From Acidobacteriota bacterium (GTDB taxonomy: Bacteria; Acidobacteriota; Terriglobia; UBA7540): DNA of 64,000 nt. The stretch's first letter is position 1, and every line of letters begins with the position of its first letter. Positions 27,821 through 37,164 of the stretch are shown here, piece by piece. The notes beneath the pieces were generated by a model. The model was not told the DNA's origin. It made no database searches and saw only the letters and a list, made by a program, of their open reading frames with translations. The stretch covers positions 1 to 64,000 of the forward strand of contig JAJYLL010000009.1 of NCBI GenBank assembly GCA_021787735.1, written 5' to 3'. The position numbers and the translations under genes are program-made.

Positions 27821-30514
27821 ATGAATGTTTCCTGGTTAAAGAGAATCCTCGTCAGCATCGGGCTGTTGGCGGTTGGGCTCCGGCCTGCAGTCTGCCGTCC
27901 TCCGCAAGCCCAGGCTGTCACACCACCACGACGTACGATTAGCGGACCTGCGAAGGCGGGTGCTGTTCCTGCCAACAGCACCAGTGAACGTCAGGCGCTC
28001 CTCGCCCTTGCTGAGCGAAGTGAGGCTAAGGGGAATTTCCCGGAGGCAATAAAGCAGTACCGCGCATACCTTTCTCAATATCCCGATGACGATCAAGCGA
28101 GATTTCGCCTGGCTACGATCCTTGGTTGGAACAAACAATTCACTGAATCCGAGGCCATGCTGCGAAACTGGGTTGCAAGGCACCCCGCAGACGCTGACGG
28201 CATCCTTCAGCTCGGAAGGGTATTGAGTTGGGAGGAGAGGTACCCCGAGTCCGCAAACGAGTACAAGCACGCCTTAGCCTTGCGCCCTGCCAACGTGCGG
28301 GCACGAACGGAGTACGCAGGGGTGCTAGTGATCCTCCAAAACTACAGTGAAGCCGTGCGTCAGTTCCAGGAAGTCCTCAATGTTCAGCCAACGAACGCGG
28401 AGGCCGAGGTTGGGATCATCCGGACACGGATAGCAATGGGAGGGACCGAACGGGCGCAGACGGCGTTTACCGACTTCGCCCGGCATCATCCCCAGGATCC
28501 TCGCCTTTCTGCACTCAGCAGCCAGTTGAGGGAGGCCCAACTGGCGCGGGCCGCCTCACTTCCTTCCCCGCAACAGAGTCTTCAGGCGCTTGTCCAACAG
28601 GACCCGCGGAGTGTCCGCTTGTGGCTTGCCCTTGCGGACCAGTACCTGGCAAAACGCGACTTCGAAGCGGCGGCAGCCGAGCTCCGGACGGCGTCGAAGC
28701 TTCAACCCGGCAACGACGCCTTGTTGATCCGGCGCGCGAGGGTTTTGAGTTGGGCAAAAAAGTACGATGAATCTGTTCGATTGTACAAGGAGTGGCTGAC
28801 AAAATATCCCCGGGACCCACAGGGAGAGATAGAACTGGCGAGAGTTTTGAGCTGGTCAAAAAACTATGACGGCTCCGTGGCTGAGTACCAGAAAATCTTG
28901 CGCTGGGACCCGAACAACCGGCAGGCACGACTCGAAATGGCAAGAGTGCTGGGATGGGACAAGCAATACGGACGCGCACTTGCCGAGCTGCAGGTTTTGC
29001 TCAAGGCCAAACCGAACGAGTTCGACGCACTTCTGCTTCAGGCCCGGATTTATTCCTACCAGACCCGGTGGAAGGATTCTCTCCGCGTTTACAACGCAGC
29101 GCTTCAGATCCGACCCGCAGATCGGGCCGCTCTAACCGGAAAAGCGCAGGTGCTTGTCTGGTCCGATGACCCGGCTGCCGCCCGTGCCTTGCTCGAGAAT
29201 TTGCACAGGAGAAACCCCAAAGATGTCAGGGCGCTGGTCGTGTTGGCATCGGATGAAAACGCTTTGCGCCGGCCTGACCTGGCGCTGAAACTACTCCGAG
29301 AGGCGGACGCCCTCGCGCCGGGCGATAATGACGTGGCGACAGTTCGCGACGCAATCGAGGCGGGGCTGCGTCCCGAGCTGACGATCGGGTGGAATTACAT
29401 GCGAGACACTGAAGGGTTGAACGCCTGGCGATACCAGGTCGCCGACTTCCGGTTCAGCCTCAGTCCCCGAATTCGGAGTTTCATAACTGCGGATATCCTT
29501 CCGACCTCCGCTCTAGCGAGCATTTTTGCGGTCCCTGTTTCCGGCACCTCACTGTATGCCGCGCGTTTGCCCGAAGGCCCGGTTCCCGCACCGGGATTTC
29601 TTCAAGAGAGCAATCTGCCGTCGGAGGCCCTCATCCCTGGAAGCGACAGGTTCTTTCAATGGGCGACCGAAATTGAAGGAGGCGCCACGGTTCGGCTCAA
29701 TCACTGGTTCTCTTGGACCGCCGGCGCAGGGGTTGCGACGTTGCATCACGGGACGGGTGACCTCGGAGCAGGTGCATTTCCAGGTTTGCGCACCCACCCC
29801 ATCTACGATGCCGGCATAACCTTCTACACATCCCACTGGGAGTTTGCGGTTGGGTCGTCCCGGCACTACTTGGCCTACACGCCGAGAGCGATTGAGGAGG
29901 AGATTCACGCCGATGAGCAAAACGTGACGATCGCGTGGAGTCCCGACCAGCGCTCTCATTTTGCAATTACAGGTTACCATCGGCAAATCTCGCCGCCATT
30001 CGAAATTCAGGACCTCCCGCTTCCCGGGTCAGGGGGAGTCTTTCATGGCGACGTGTTCACGATGCATGGGAACGGCGCAACGTTCAGGGCGACCAGAGAC
30101 ATTGTGCGAAGAGAATATGGCACTCTGACCCTCGGTTATGATGGCATTGTCTTTGGTTACACGCACCCCGCGGGCCTCCCCTTCAGCACATACTTTACGA
30201 ACCCCGGCGTCTTTACACCCAGCTTCTACCAGCGTCATGTCGCGACGGCAGAGCTGAGTCTAAGTTTTCCCTACCATGTCCGGTGGAACCTTCACGGCTC
30301 GGCCGGTTCCCAGCAGATCTTTCAGGGGTCTGATTTTTCGTTCAGCTCGACGGCGGGAACACGGTTCGATTTTCCTTTTGGACCGAAGACAACGCTAAGC
30401 CTTGGCTACGATTATTTCAACACGGCATCGGCCACGCAGGTGGTTACCGTGGTGACACGTGGGGTTGCTTATCACAGCAGCAGCGTCAGCGCCAGAATGC
30501 ATTTCAGGTTCTAG
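27821..30514 (+). CDS. TPR-repeat protein with C-terminal outer-membrane beta-barrel (PgaA/BcsC/YaiO-like exporter candidate)
   Basis: Signal peptide; many TPR units (e.g. DDQARFRLATILGWNKQFTESEAMLRNWVARHPADADGILQLGRVLSWEERYPESANEYKHALAL); beta-rich second half ending SVSARMHFRF with terminal Phe. Confidence 0.82.
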   Translation: MNVSWLKRILVSIGLLAVGLRPAVCRPPQAQAVTPPRRTISGPAKAGAVPANSTSERQALLALAERSEAKGNFPEAIKQYRAYLSQYPDDDQARFRLATILGWNKQFTESEAMLRNWVARHPADADGILQLGRVLSWEERYPESANEYKHALALRPANVRARTEYAGVLVILQNYSEAVRQFQEVLNVQPTNAEAEVGIIRTRIAMGGTERAQTAFTDFARHHPQDPRLSALSSQLREAQLARAASLPSPQQSLQALVQQDPRSVRLWLALADQYLAKRDFEAAAAELRTASKLQPGNDALLIRRARVLSWAKKYDESVRLYKEWLTKYPRDPQGEIELARVLSWSKNYDGSVAEYQKILRWDPNNRQARLEMARVLGWDKQYGRALAELQVLLKAKPNEFDALLLQARIYSYQTRWKDSLRVYNAALQIRPADRAALTGKAQVLVWSDDPAAARALLENLHRRNPKDVRALVVLASDENALRRPDLALKLLREADALAPGDNDVATVRDAIEAGLRPELTIGWNYMRDTEGLNAWRYQVADFRFSLSPRIRSFITADILPTSALASIFAVPVSGTSLYAARLPEGPVPAPGFLQESNLPSEALIPGSDRFFQWATEIEGGATVRLNHWFSWTAGAGVATLHHGTGDLGAGAFPGLRTHPIYDAGITFYTSHWEFAVGSSRHYLAYTPRAIEEEIHADEQNVTIAWSPDQRSHFAITGYHRQISPPFEIQDLPLPGSGGVFHGDVFTMHGNGATFRATRDIVRREYGTLTLGYDGIVFGYTHPAGLPFSTYFTNPGVFTPSFYQRHVATAELSLSFPYHVRWNLHGSAGSQQIFQGSDFSFSSTAGTRFDFPFGPKTTLSLGYDYFNTASATQVVTVVTRGVAYHSSSVSARMHFRF

Positions 30515-30813
30515 GCCAAAGTCACACGGGCAAGAGCAGAAAAAGGGAATTTCACCCACGTGCAAGGTGATGTCTGGAGAGTGTTCAGCGCAATCCCTGC
30601 CTGCAGGCGAAGGGTTAATGATGAAAACAAGCGCAGCATGGAGAATTTTGCTGATCAAACATTACGGAGGCAGAGGATGCCTAGGCCTGATTCTCGGATG
30701 CATGCGCTGCAACACAGTTCAGATACTTGGGCCCACGGCGAGAAGGTGAATTGCGGTTTGGACCTGGGTGGCAGTCCCGCGCCTGGCGGTTCACCCCGGT
30801 CGCGACAGCGTGG

Positions 30814-31599
30814 TCATTCTCCGATGCCCTGGGCCAGAAATCCACCATCGACAGGGATTGTTGCGCCGGTCACAAAGCTCGCGCTGTCTGAGGCAAGAAA
30901 GATTGCCGCACCTTTGATTTCCTCCACCTGTCCGAACCGCTTCATCGGAGTGCGAGAGAAGATGGAGGCCTTTCTTTCAGGCTGATTGATGATTTTCCGG
31001 TTAAGGTCCGTTTCAAAAACTCCCGGAGCGATGGCATTAACGGTAATGTCGTATTTGGCCCATTCCGCCGCCAGACAGCGCGTGATTTGCAGCACTCCGC
31101 CCTTGCTGGCGGCATAAGGTGCAACCTCATGCGCGCTGACAAACGAAGCAATCGAAGAGACATTAATAATCCGCCCGTATTGCTGATCCTTCATCACGCG
31201 GCCAACCATCTGGCAGGTGTTCCAAACACCCTTCAGGTTGATTTCCATGATCTGGTTCCATAGGCTGTCCTCAACTTCAAGCGACGGGACTCGCTTTGTG
31301 ACGCCTGCGGAATTCACCATGATGTCGATGTGCCCCATCTGATCGAGCATCCTGTCGATCACCGGCCGGATCTGGCCGCGGTCGGTGACATCGGCTGTTA
31401 ACTCCAGGGTCCTGCTTCCGGCCGATCTGATTTCCTGCGCGGTTTGCTGAACCTGTTCTGCGCGACGGCCCACTGCGACCACGTCGGCGCCGGCTTCCGC
31501 AAAGCCGATAGATATGGCTTTCCCGAGTCCACTGGTTCCGCCAAATACAAGCGCGTGTTTCCCTTCAAGACTGAGCCCTTTGTAATAGGACAAGATCAT
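30814..31599 (-). CDS. SDR family oxidoreductase (gluconate 5-dehydrogenase/KduD-like)
   Basis: GKHALVFGGTSGLGKAISIGFAEAG, NSAGV, YAASKGG, FLASDSASFVTGATIPVDGGF. Confidence 0.9.
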   Translation of the reverse strand: MILSYYKGLSLEGKHALVFGGTSGLGKAISIGFAEAGADVVAVGRRAEQVQQTAQEIRSAGSRTLELTADVTDRGQIRPVIDRMLDQMGHIDIMVNSAGVTKRVPSLEVEDSLWNQIMEINLKGVWNTCQMVGRVMKDQQYGRIINVSSIASFVSAHEVAPYAASKGGVLQITRCLAAEWAKYDITVNAIAPGVFETDLNRKIINQPERKASIFSRTPMKRFGQVEEIKGAAIFLASDSASFVTGATIPVDGGFLAQGIGE

Positions 31600-31809
31600 T
31601 CCTTTCGGAAGAAGGATATACGAGTGCCATGCTACCATTACGGGAAAAAGCCAGGCAACAAGCGGGTGCGCTTCTCTTGCCTGATTGCAGCCGGGGATGT
31701 TAGTCTTCACTTTACTCACACCCGTGGAGAGACTGGGCGGGGGCGGGACCTGACTTGAAATAAATCCGCGCAAAAACAGAATCTCCTCATTTCAACAGAT
31801 TGGAACCTG

Positions 31810-32661
31810 ATGGGAGGATATATCGCAATGGAATTAGCAGAATTGACTCGAATGTATGATTTTACCGGACGAACAATAGTCGTTACGGGAGGTGCCGGCA
31901 TTCTTGGCGGAGAGATTGCCCAGGCGCTCGTGGGATGCGGAGCCAATGTTGCGATCCTTGACCTGAATCTAGATTCGGCAAAGGGGATTCTGGAAAAGAT
32001 GGGACCGCGCTCAAGCCAGGTGATCACGGTGAAAACCAACGTCCTGGACACTGAGAGCCTTCGCCAGGCATCACAGGCCGTCCTGGAGAAATTTGGCACA
32101 GTCGATTGCCTGGTGAATGCAGCAGGAGGGAACAAGCCTCAGGCAACCACCAGCGCCGACCTGTCTTTTTTTAATCTGCCAGCCGACGCATTGCGTTGGG
32201 TTTTCGACCTCAACATCATCGGGACCGTTCTTCCTTCGCAGGTGTTCGGCAAGATCATGGCAGAGAAAGGCGACGGAACTATTCTCAACATTTCGTCGAT
32301 GAACGCTTTTCGCCCCTTGACGCGCATCCCTGCCTATTCGGCCGCGAAGGCCGGTGTCAGCAACTTTACGCAGTGGCTGGCGGTGCATCTAGCGCAATTG
32401 TATTCGACAAGAATTCGAGTGAACGCCATCGCTCCCGGTTTCTTCATGACGCAGCAGAACAGATTTCTCCTGACTGACGAAAAGACGGGTGAATTGACCC
32501 CCCGCGGCAAATCGATCATCGATCACACTCCGATGGCGCGCTTCGGCAATCCGGAAGACCTGTTCGGGGCCGTTTTGTGGCTGCTTTCGCCGGCATCAGC
32601 GTTTGTGACGGGGGTCATTGTGCCGATCGACGGAGGTTTTTCGGCGTATAGTGGAGTTTAG
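31810..32661 (+). CDS. SDR family oxidoreductase (D-mannonate oxidoreductase-like)
   Basis: GRTIVVTGGAGILGGEIAQAL, NAAGGNKPQATT, YSAAKAGVSNFTQWLAVHLAQ, APGFFMTQQNRFLL. Confidence 0.87.
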   Translation: MGGYIAMELAELTRMYDFTGRTIVVTGGAGILGGEIAQALVGCGANVAILDLNLDSAKGILEKMGPRSSQVITVKTNVLDTESLRQASQAVLEKFGTVDCLVNAAGGNKPQATTSADLSFFNLPADALRWVFDLNIIGTVLPSQVFGKIMAEKGDGTILNISSMNAFRPLTRIPAYSAAKAGVSNFTQWLAVHLAQLYSTRIRVNAIAPGFFMTQQNRFLLTDEKTGELTPRGKSIIDHTPMARFGNPEDLFGAVLWLLSPASAFVTGVIVPIDGGFSAYSGV

Positions 32662-32725
32662 GGGCTGACGTAACCAATGAAATTTTAGGGGAACCCTTGA
32701 ACGAGGCTCTTGAAGGAGGCGTGCA

Positions 32726-33994
32726 ATGGTAATAGGACAGGGATTTGCTGACCGCCATCTGACCAGCGAAAAAATCAGCCGAACCGTTCGCGATGGTGTG
32801 AGCACGCTGGCCGTTGACGGCAAGCGCGTGCTGATCATCATCCCGGATGGCACTCGCACCATGCCCATGCCGCTAATGTTTGACCTGTTCGAGCAGGAAC
32901 TCTCAGGGCGCGTGGCATCTCTCGATTACCTGGTAGCGCTGGGCACGCATCCCATGATGGACGACGAGCATCTCGGCAAGCTGGTGGGCCGGAAGGTGGT
33001 TGACGGGAAAGTCGGGAAGTGCAACATCTTCAACCACCATTGGGAGATCGCTGAGAATTTCACGACTCTCGGCGTGATTCCGGCGCAGGAGATCGGCGAG
33101 ATCACAGGCGGCGTGCTGGCCAGGGACATTCCCGTCCGGCTGAACAAGATGATCTTGGATTATGATCAGATCATTATCTGCGGTCCGGTTTTTCCGCATG
33201 AAGTCGTTGGTTTCTCCGGCGGGAACAAATACTTTTTCCCGGGCATCGGCGGATCGGAAATCATCAACCAGACCCATTGGGTTGGAGCGCTGATGACGAA
33301 CTACAAGATCATCGGCGCCGGCTACACGCCCGTGCGAGCTATTATCGACCGCGCCGCAGGTTTTATAGATCGGCCCGTCGCTTGCTTTGCGCTGGTGGTG
33401 ACTCATGCCGGTTTTGAAGGGTTGTACTTCGGCACGGCGCAGGAGGCTTGGAAGGCGGCTTCGGACCTTTCCGCCAAGAAGCACATCATCTATGTAAAGA
33501 AGCCCTACAAACGTGTGCTCTCCGTGATGCCGACGCTCTATGACGATCTGTGGACCGGGGCAAAAGGAATGTACAAGATGGAGCCCGCCGTGGCCGACGG
33601 TGGCGAAGTGGTGATCTATGCGCCTCACATCACCGAAGTGAGTTACACACACGGCGGGATCATCGAGGAAATCGGATACCACTGCCGGGATTATTTCGTG
33701 GCGCAGTGGGACAAGTTCAAGGATTATCCCGGCGGCGTACTGGCGCACTCGACTCACGTCAAGGGCCTGGGCACATACGACGCGGCCACCGGCAAAGAGG
33801 CCCCTCGCATTCAGGTGACGCTGGCGACGGGCATCTCCAAAGAGAGATGCGAGCGCATCAACCTCGGGTATCTTGATCCTGCAAGCGTCAACCCGGATGA
33901 ATGGAAGGGCCGCGAGGACGAAGGCATTCTGCTCGTGCCGCGCGCCGGCGAAATGCTCTATCGCGTGCAGGAAAGCGTATCAAAAGCCGCCTAG
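32726..33994 (+). CDS. Lactate racemase domain (LarA/DUF2088) family protein
   Basis: VLIIIPDGTRTMPMPLMFDLF, LGTHPMMDDEHLGKLVG, GPVFPHEVVGFSGGNKYFFPGIGGSEIINQTHW; GFSGG-K and His positions match the LarA pattern. Confidence 0.88.
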   Translation: MVIGQGFADRHLTSEKISRTVRDGVSTLAVDGKRVLIIIPDGTRTMPMPLMFDLFEQELSGRVASLDYLVALGTHPMMDDEHLGKLVGRKVVDGKVGKCNIFNHHWEIAENFTTLGVIPAQEIGEITGGVLARDIPVRLNKMILDYDQIIICGPVFPHEVVGFSGGNKYFFPGIGGSEIINQTHWVGALMTNYKIIGAGYTPVRAIIDRAAGFIDRPVACFALVVTHAGFEGLYFGTAQEAWKAASDLSAKKHIIYVKKPYKRVLSVMPTLYDDLWTGAKGMYKMEPAVADGGEVVIYAPHITEVSYTHGGIIEEIGYHCRDYFVAQWDKFKDYPGGVLAHSTHVKGLGTYDAATGKEAPRIQVTLATGISKERCERINLGYLDPASVNPDEWKGREDEGILLVPRAGEMLYRVQESVSKAA

Positions 33995-34018
33995 ATCTGA
34001 ATGCGATGGCCGCACCCT

Positions 34019-35938
34019 TCAGCCCTGCAGGTGCTCTGCCAGCCACACGACATAACGGCTGTTGCGCTGTCGCACCTCGGCCAGCAGTTCTTCCGGCAAC
34101 TCGTCAATCTTTTCCTTGAAGAAGCGATGATCGCCGTCGGGCGAATCGATGTCGCGGCTGCCGACCAGGTTCCCCAGCCAGAAAACCAGGAACAGATTGC
34201 CGTCCACGCGGCCGCGCGAGGCGTCGCCGAGGTCGTATTCAAGGCCCATGGACACGTATTTCGCGGCAAGTTCGCTTTCATAGCCAAAGGCCCCGGTAGC
34301 GGCAAAATCATTGGCCCGCTTCACCATGCGCTCATAAAGTTTTCGCCAGTGGGAACCTGCGGGCTGGCTCCGCAACACGTCGAAGAGCTGCAACTGAAGT
34401 TCACCGGAGATTTTGTAATTCACGCGGCCTGCTGTTGATTTTCCAATCCGCTCCAGGACTTCCTGCTGCTTCCCGCTGCCGGAATGGATACTGAGCGTGG
34501 TGTCAAAACTCCTGGCCACGTCCGCGAGTTCCGCGACACGCGTCGCAAGTTCCTCGAGCGGCTTTCCGCCAAAATCTCTCTCAACCCGCCCCGGGAGTTC
34601 CGGCCACATCTTGTGATGGCAGTAGTCCAGCAGGCCCACGCCATCCGCCGGCGAGGTGGCCATTGCTACGGGATACGCCTGCCGCTTCTTGAAGCCCAGG
34701 TTGGGCGGGCAAAGCTGGGCGGCCCTGCCGCGTGCCTTCAGCCAGTGCATGTAAAACAGGAGCTCTTTGACAGTGGTCAGCGTCTCTGCTTCGTCGATAG
34801 ACGGTTCGAAATCGAACGCAGTGTCCAGCCTCGCCTCGGCCTTGGCCTTGATGATGTAGCCGTAGAGTTCTTCGTTTAGCTTCAGACTCTGGCCGAACTT
34901 GACGCCAAGGCGAAGGATTTCTGAATCAGTGAATGTATAGTTCCTGCCTTCGAGATCGAAGGACTTTGAGAATTCACTCCGGAGCCATTTCTGCTCAGCA
35001 GCAGTAAAAATTTGCTGGAATCTTTCATTGACGACAGAATCGCTCCAGGGATCCGGATGCCGCGAGTCGGCTTGCAGTTCGAATAGGCGTGAAGTATCTG
35101 TGGTGAATTTGGTGTAGCCGGCGGCGTGGCGGATGGCAGTCTTCACCATTTCAACCGACTGCGCAATCTCCTCCGGGTTGTTGCCGGAGACGATGAAGTG
35201 GTCGGCCTCCGCGTTATAACCCGCGCGCCAGCCGGCGCGAATGGCGGCCCACAGCCCGGCGTGGTAAAGATGCCGGATGGAAACGCGTGTGTGCCCGGTC
35301 GCCACAGGGTTCTCGCCGTCGCGCTGCTCGATCGCGTCCTCGGTGGTCATTTCGCGGGTTGCCGATAGCTGGACCGTGGAGGCCATGTTGACGTGCAGCT
35401 TGTCCAGGATGGTCCTGAACGCATCAAAGACGGCCGGCAAGCTGATTTCCGGATGCCGATTGCCTGCTGCGATGGCAGGCTGCGAGCGTTGTGGCCTGGG
35501 CAGAAACGCCCGGTCAATCTGCTCGGCGAACTTGCGGATGGTTTCGTGGTCGTAGCTGCCGAAAGGAATGAAGCTGAGACGAATTTCTTTCCCCTCAACC
35601 TGAACGTGCTCCGTGCGAATGGGTTCGGCCAGCAGATGGCCCGCTGAAGACGAGTCCACGCCTACATGCATCAACAGGGGCCTGGTTTTGCCATCCGCCG
35701 CGGCATCCACTGCCAGATAACAATTCGCGCCGTTCGCGGGATCCTTTGCAAGAGAACCCGCGTAGGGCTTGAGGCTCGCGAGGTTGAGACCGGCAATGTC
35801 TTTCGCGATATCCTCGCGGGATTTTGCGTCGATCGCACCGTCCCGTGTGTGTTGAACGATTTTGGCCACAACTGCTACAGCTTCATTGAAGTTGAACCGC
35901 GGTTCCATAGCTCTCCTGATCAAAATTGGATTTCTCAA
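34019..35938 (-). CDS. UxaE-like (tagaturonate/fructuronate epimerase family) protein
   Basis: GYNAEADHFIV, KFTTDTSRLFEL, TAFDFEPSIDEAETLTTVKELLFYMHWLKARG, LSIHSGSGKQQEVLERIG, NSRYVVWLAEHLQG. Confidence 0.68.
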   Translation of the reverse strand: MRNPILIRRAMEPRFNFNEAVAVVAKIVQHTRDGAIDAKSREDIAKDIAGLNLASLKPYAGSLAKDPANGANCYLAVDAAADGKTRPLLMHVGVDSSSAGHLLAEPIRTEHVQVEGKEIRLSFIPFGSYDHETIRKFAEQIDRAFLPRPQRSQPAIAAGNRHPEISLPAVFDAFRTILDKLHVNMASTVQLSATREMTTEDAIEQRDGENPVATGHTRVSIRHLYHAGLWAAIRAGWRAGYNAEADHFIVSGNNPEEIAQSVEMVKTAIRHAAGYTKFTTDTSRLFELQADSRHPDPWSDSVVNERFQQIFTAAEQKWLRSEFSKSFDLEGRNYTFTDSEILRLGVKFGQSLKLNEELYGYIIKAKAEARLDTAFDFEPSIDEAETLTTVKELLFYMHWLKARGRAAQLCPPNLGFKKRQAYPVAMATSPADGVGLLDYCHHKMWPELPGRVERDFGGKPLEELATRVAELADVARSFDTTLSIHSGSGKQQEVLERIGKSTAGRVNYKISGELQLQLFDVLRSQPAGSHWRKLYERMVKRANDFAATGAFGYESELAAKYVSMGLEYDLGDASRGRVDGNLFLVFWLGNLVGSRDIDSPDGDHRFFKEKIDELPEELLAEVRQRNSRYVVWLAEHLQG

Positions 35939-35992
35939 TCTTACACCCTGAGTTTGTGCGGAGGGTAGGTGCGTTGCCGGGGAGCCACTTTG

Positions 35993-36478
35993 TTACGCGG
36001 GGTGGCCGGTGCGACCCTGAATCTGGTCAATGGCGTGGGGAAGGACCTTGATGATACTTTCAAGTGACTCGCGGGCCCCACGAGGACTTCCCGGAAGGTT
36101 CACGATCAATTTGCGTTTACTCACTCCGACAACACCCCGCGACAGGGCTGCGAGCGGAGTGTTCCTGGTTCCTTCGGCGCGCATTAACTCGGCAAGGCCG
36201 GGAACTTCTCTTTCGATTACGGATCGGGTAGCTTCGGGAGTTACGTCGCGCGGGCTGAGGCCCGTTCCTCCGGAGGTAAAAACCGCGTCGCAGTCCTGGG
36301 AATTCGTCCAGGCTTCCAGTCGGTTGCGAATCTGTTCGAGCTCGTCCGGGAGCAGTTCGAGCGCCGTCACCTGCCATCCGTGTGATTTCAGAACGTCACG
36401 CACAGCGGGGCCTGAGCGGTCCTCACGCTGTCCCTGGGTGGCCAAATCACTTAAAACCAGAATTTTCGCGCGAAGCAT
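35993..36478 (-). CDS. MogA/MoaB-family molybdopterin adenylyltransferase
   Basis: MoCF motif DAVFTSGGTGLSPRDVTPEATRSVIEREVPGL; VNLPGSPRGARESLESI. Confidence 0.93.
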   Translation of the reverse strand: MLRAKILVLSDLATQGQREDRSGPAVRDVLKSHGWQVTALELLPDELEQIRNRLEAWTNSQDCDAVFTSGGTGLSPRDVTPEATRSVIEREVPGLAELMRAEGTRNTPLAALSRGVVGVSKRKLIVNLPGSPRGARESLESIIKVLPHAIDQIQGRTGHPA

Positions 36479-36612
36479 AGGTTTGAATTATTAGCTTCTT
36501 CGGAAGCTTGTCCGGCTAGCTTGCATCACGGTTTGCTTCGTCCAGAAGCCGAAGTCCCGCCGGCATCAAGTTGATCCTTCGCTCAGCCTGTTAACCATAC
36601 CTTGAACAGATG

Positions 36613-37164
36613 TCATCTTGATGCGCGAAATTCCCCGGACTTGCCGCCGCTCTTGAACAGAAGCTTCAGGTCTGTGATTTCAATTTCATGATCGACGGCT
36701 TTGCACATATCGTAAACCGTCAGGGCTGCAACGGCTGCGCCAGTCAGTGCCTCCATTTCCACGCCCGTCGGGCCCGTCGATCGCACTGTCGCGGTGATCG
36801 CCACCCCATTCTTGCAGAACTCCGCGCGAACATCAATGTGGCTCAGAAGCAGCGGGTGGCAAAGTGGAATCAATTCTGCCGTGCGCTTGGCCGCGGCAAT
36901 CCCAGCCACGCGCGAAATTTCCAGCGGGTCACCTTTGGGATTGGTTTTGATCTTCCTGCGGGTCTGCGGTTTCATTTTGACCAGCACGCTGGCGACAGCT
37001 TGCCTGTGGGTTTCCGGTTTCGCGGAAACATCAACCATTCGCACCCTCCCCGCGCTGTCATAATGGCTCAAGGTCTTCTTTTTTCCTGCAGTGGTTTTCT
37101 TTTTCAATTCTTTCGCCCTCTTGTTCTGGAGCGGCAACAACCTAACTTGAAATGGGAAGCACAT
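36613..37164 (-). CDS. moaC: Cyclic pyranopterin monophosphate synthase (start uncertain)
   Basis: LSHYDSAGRVRMVDVSAKPETHRQAVA, AAKRTAELIPLCHPL, VEMEALTGAAVAALTVYDMCKAVD; N-terminus overlaps moeA and may use an internal TTG. Confidence 0.94.
   Translation of the reverse strand: MCFPFQVRLLPLQNKRAKELKKKTTAGKKKTLSHYDSAGRVRMVDVSAKPETHRQAVASVLVKMKPQTRRKIKTNPKGDPLEISRVAGIAAAKRTAELIPLCHPLLLSHIDVRAEFCKNGVAITATVRSTGPTGVEMEALTGAAVAALTVYDMCKAVDHEIEITDLKLLFKSGGKSGEFRASR

Noticed and set aside
28100-29200. Internal repeats within the 897-aa gene considered as DNA repeats
   Set aside because: Periodicity (e.g. ARVLSWSKNYDGSVAEYQKIL) is protein-level TPR repetition; nucleotide copies are diverged
32903-33757. 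284-aa minus-strand ORF antisense to the LarA-family gene
   Set aside because: Shadow ORF; the LarA motifs are on the plus strand
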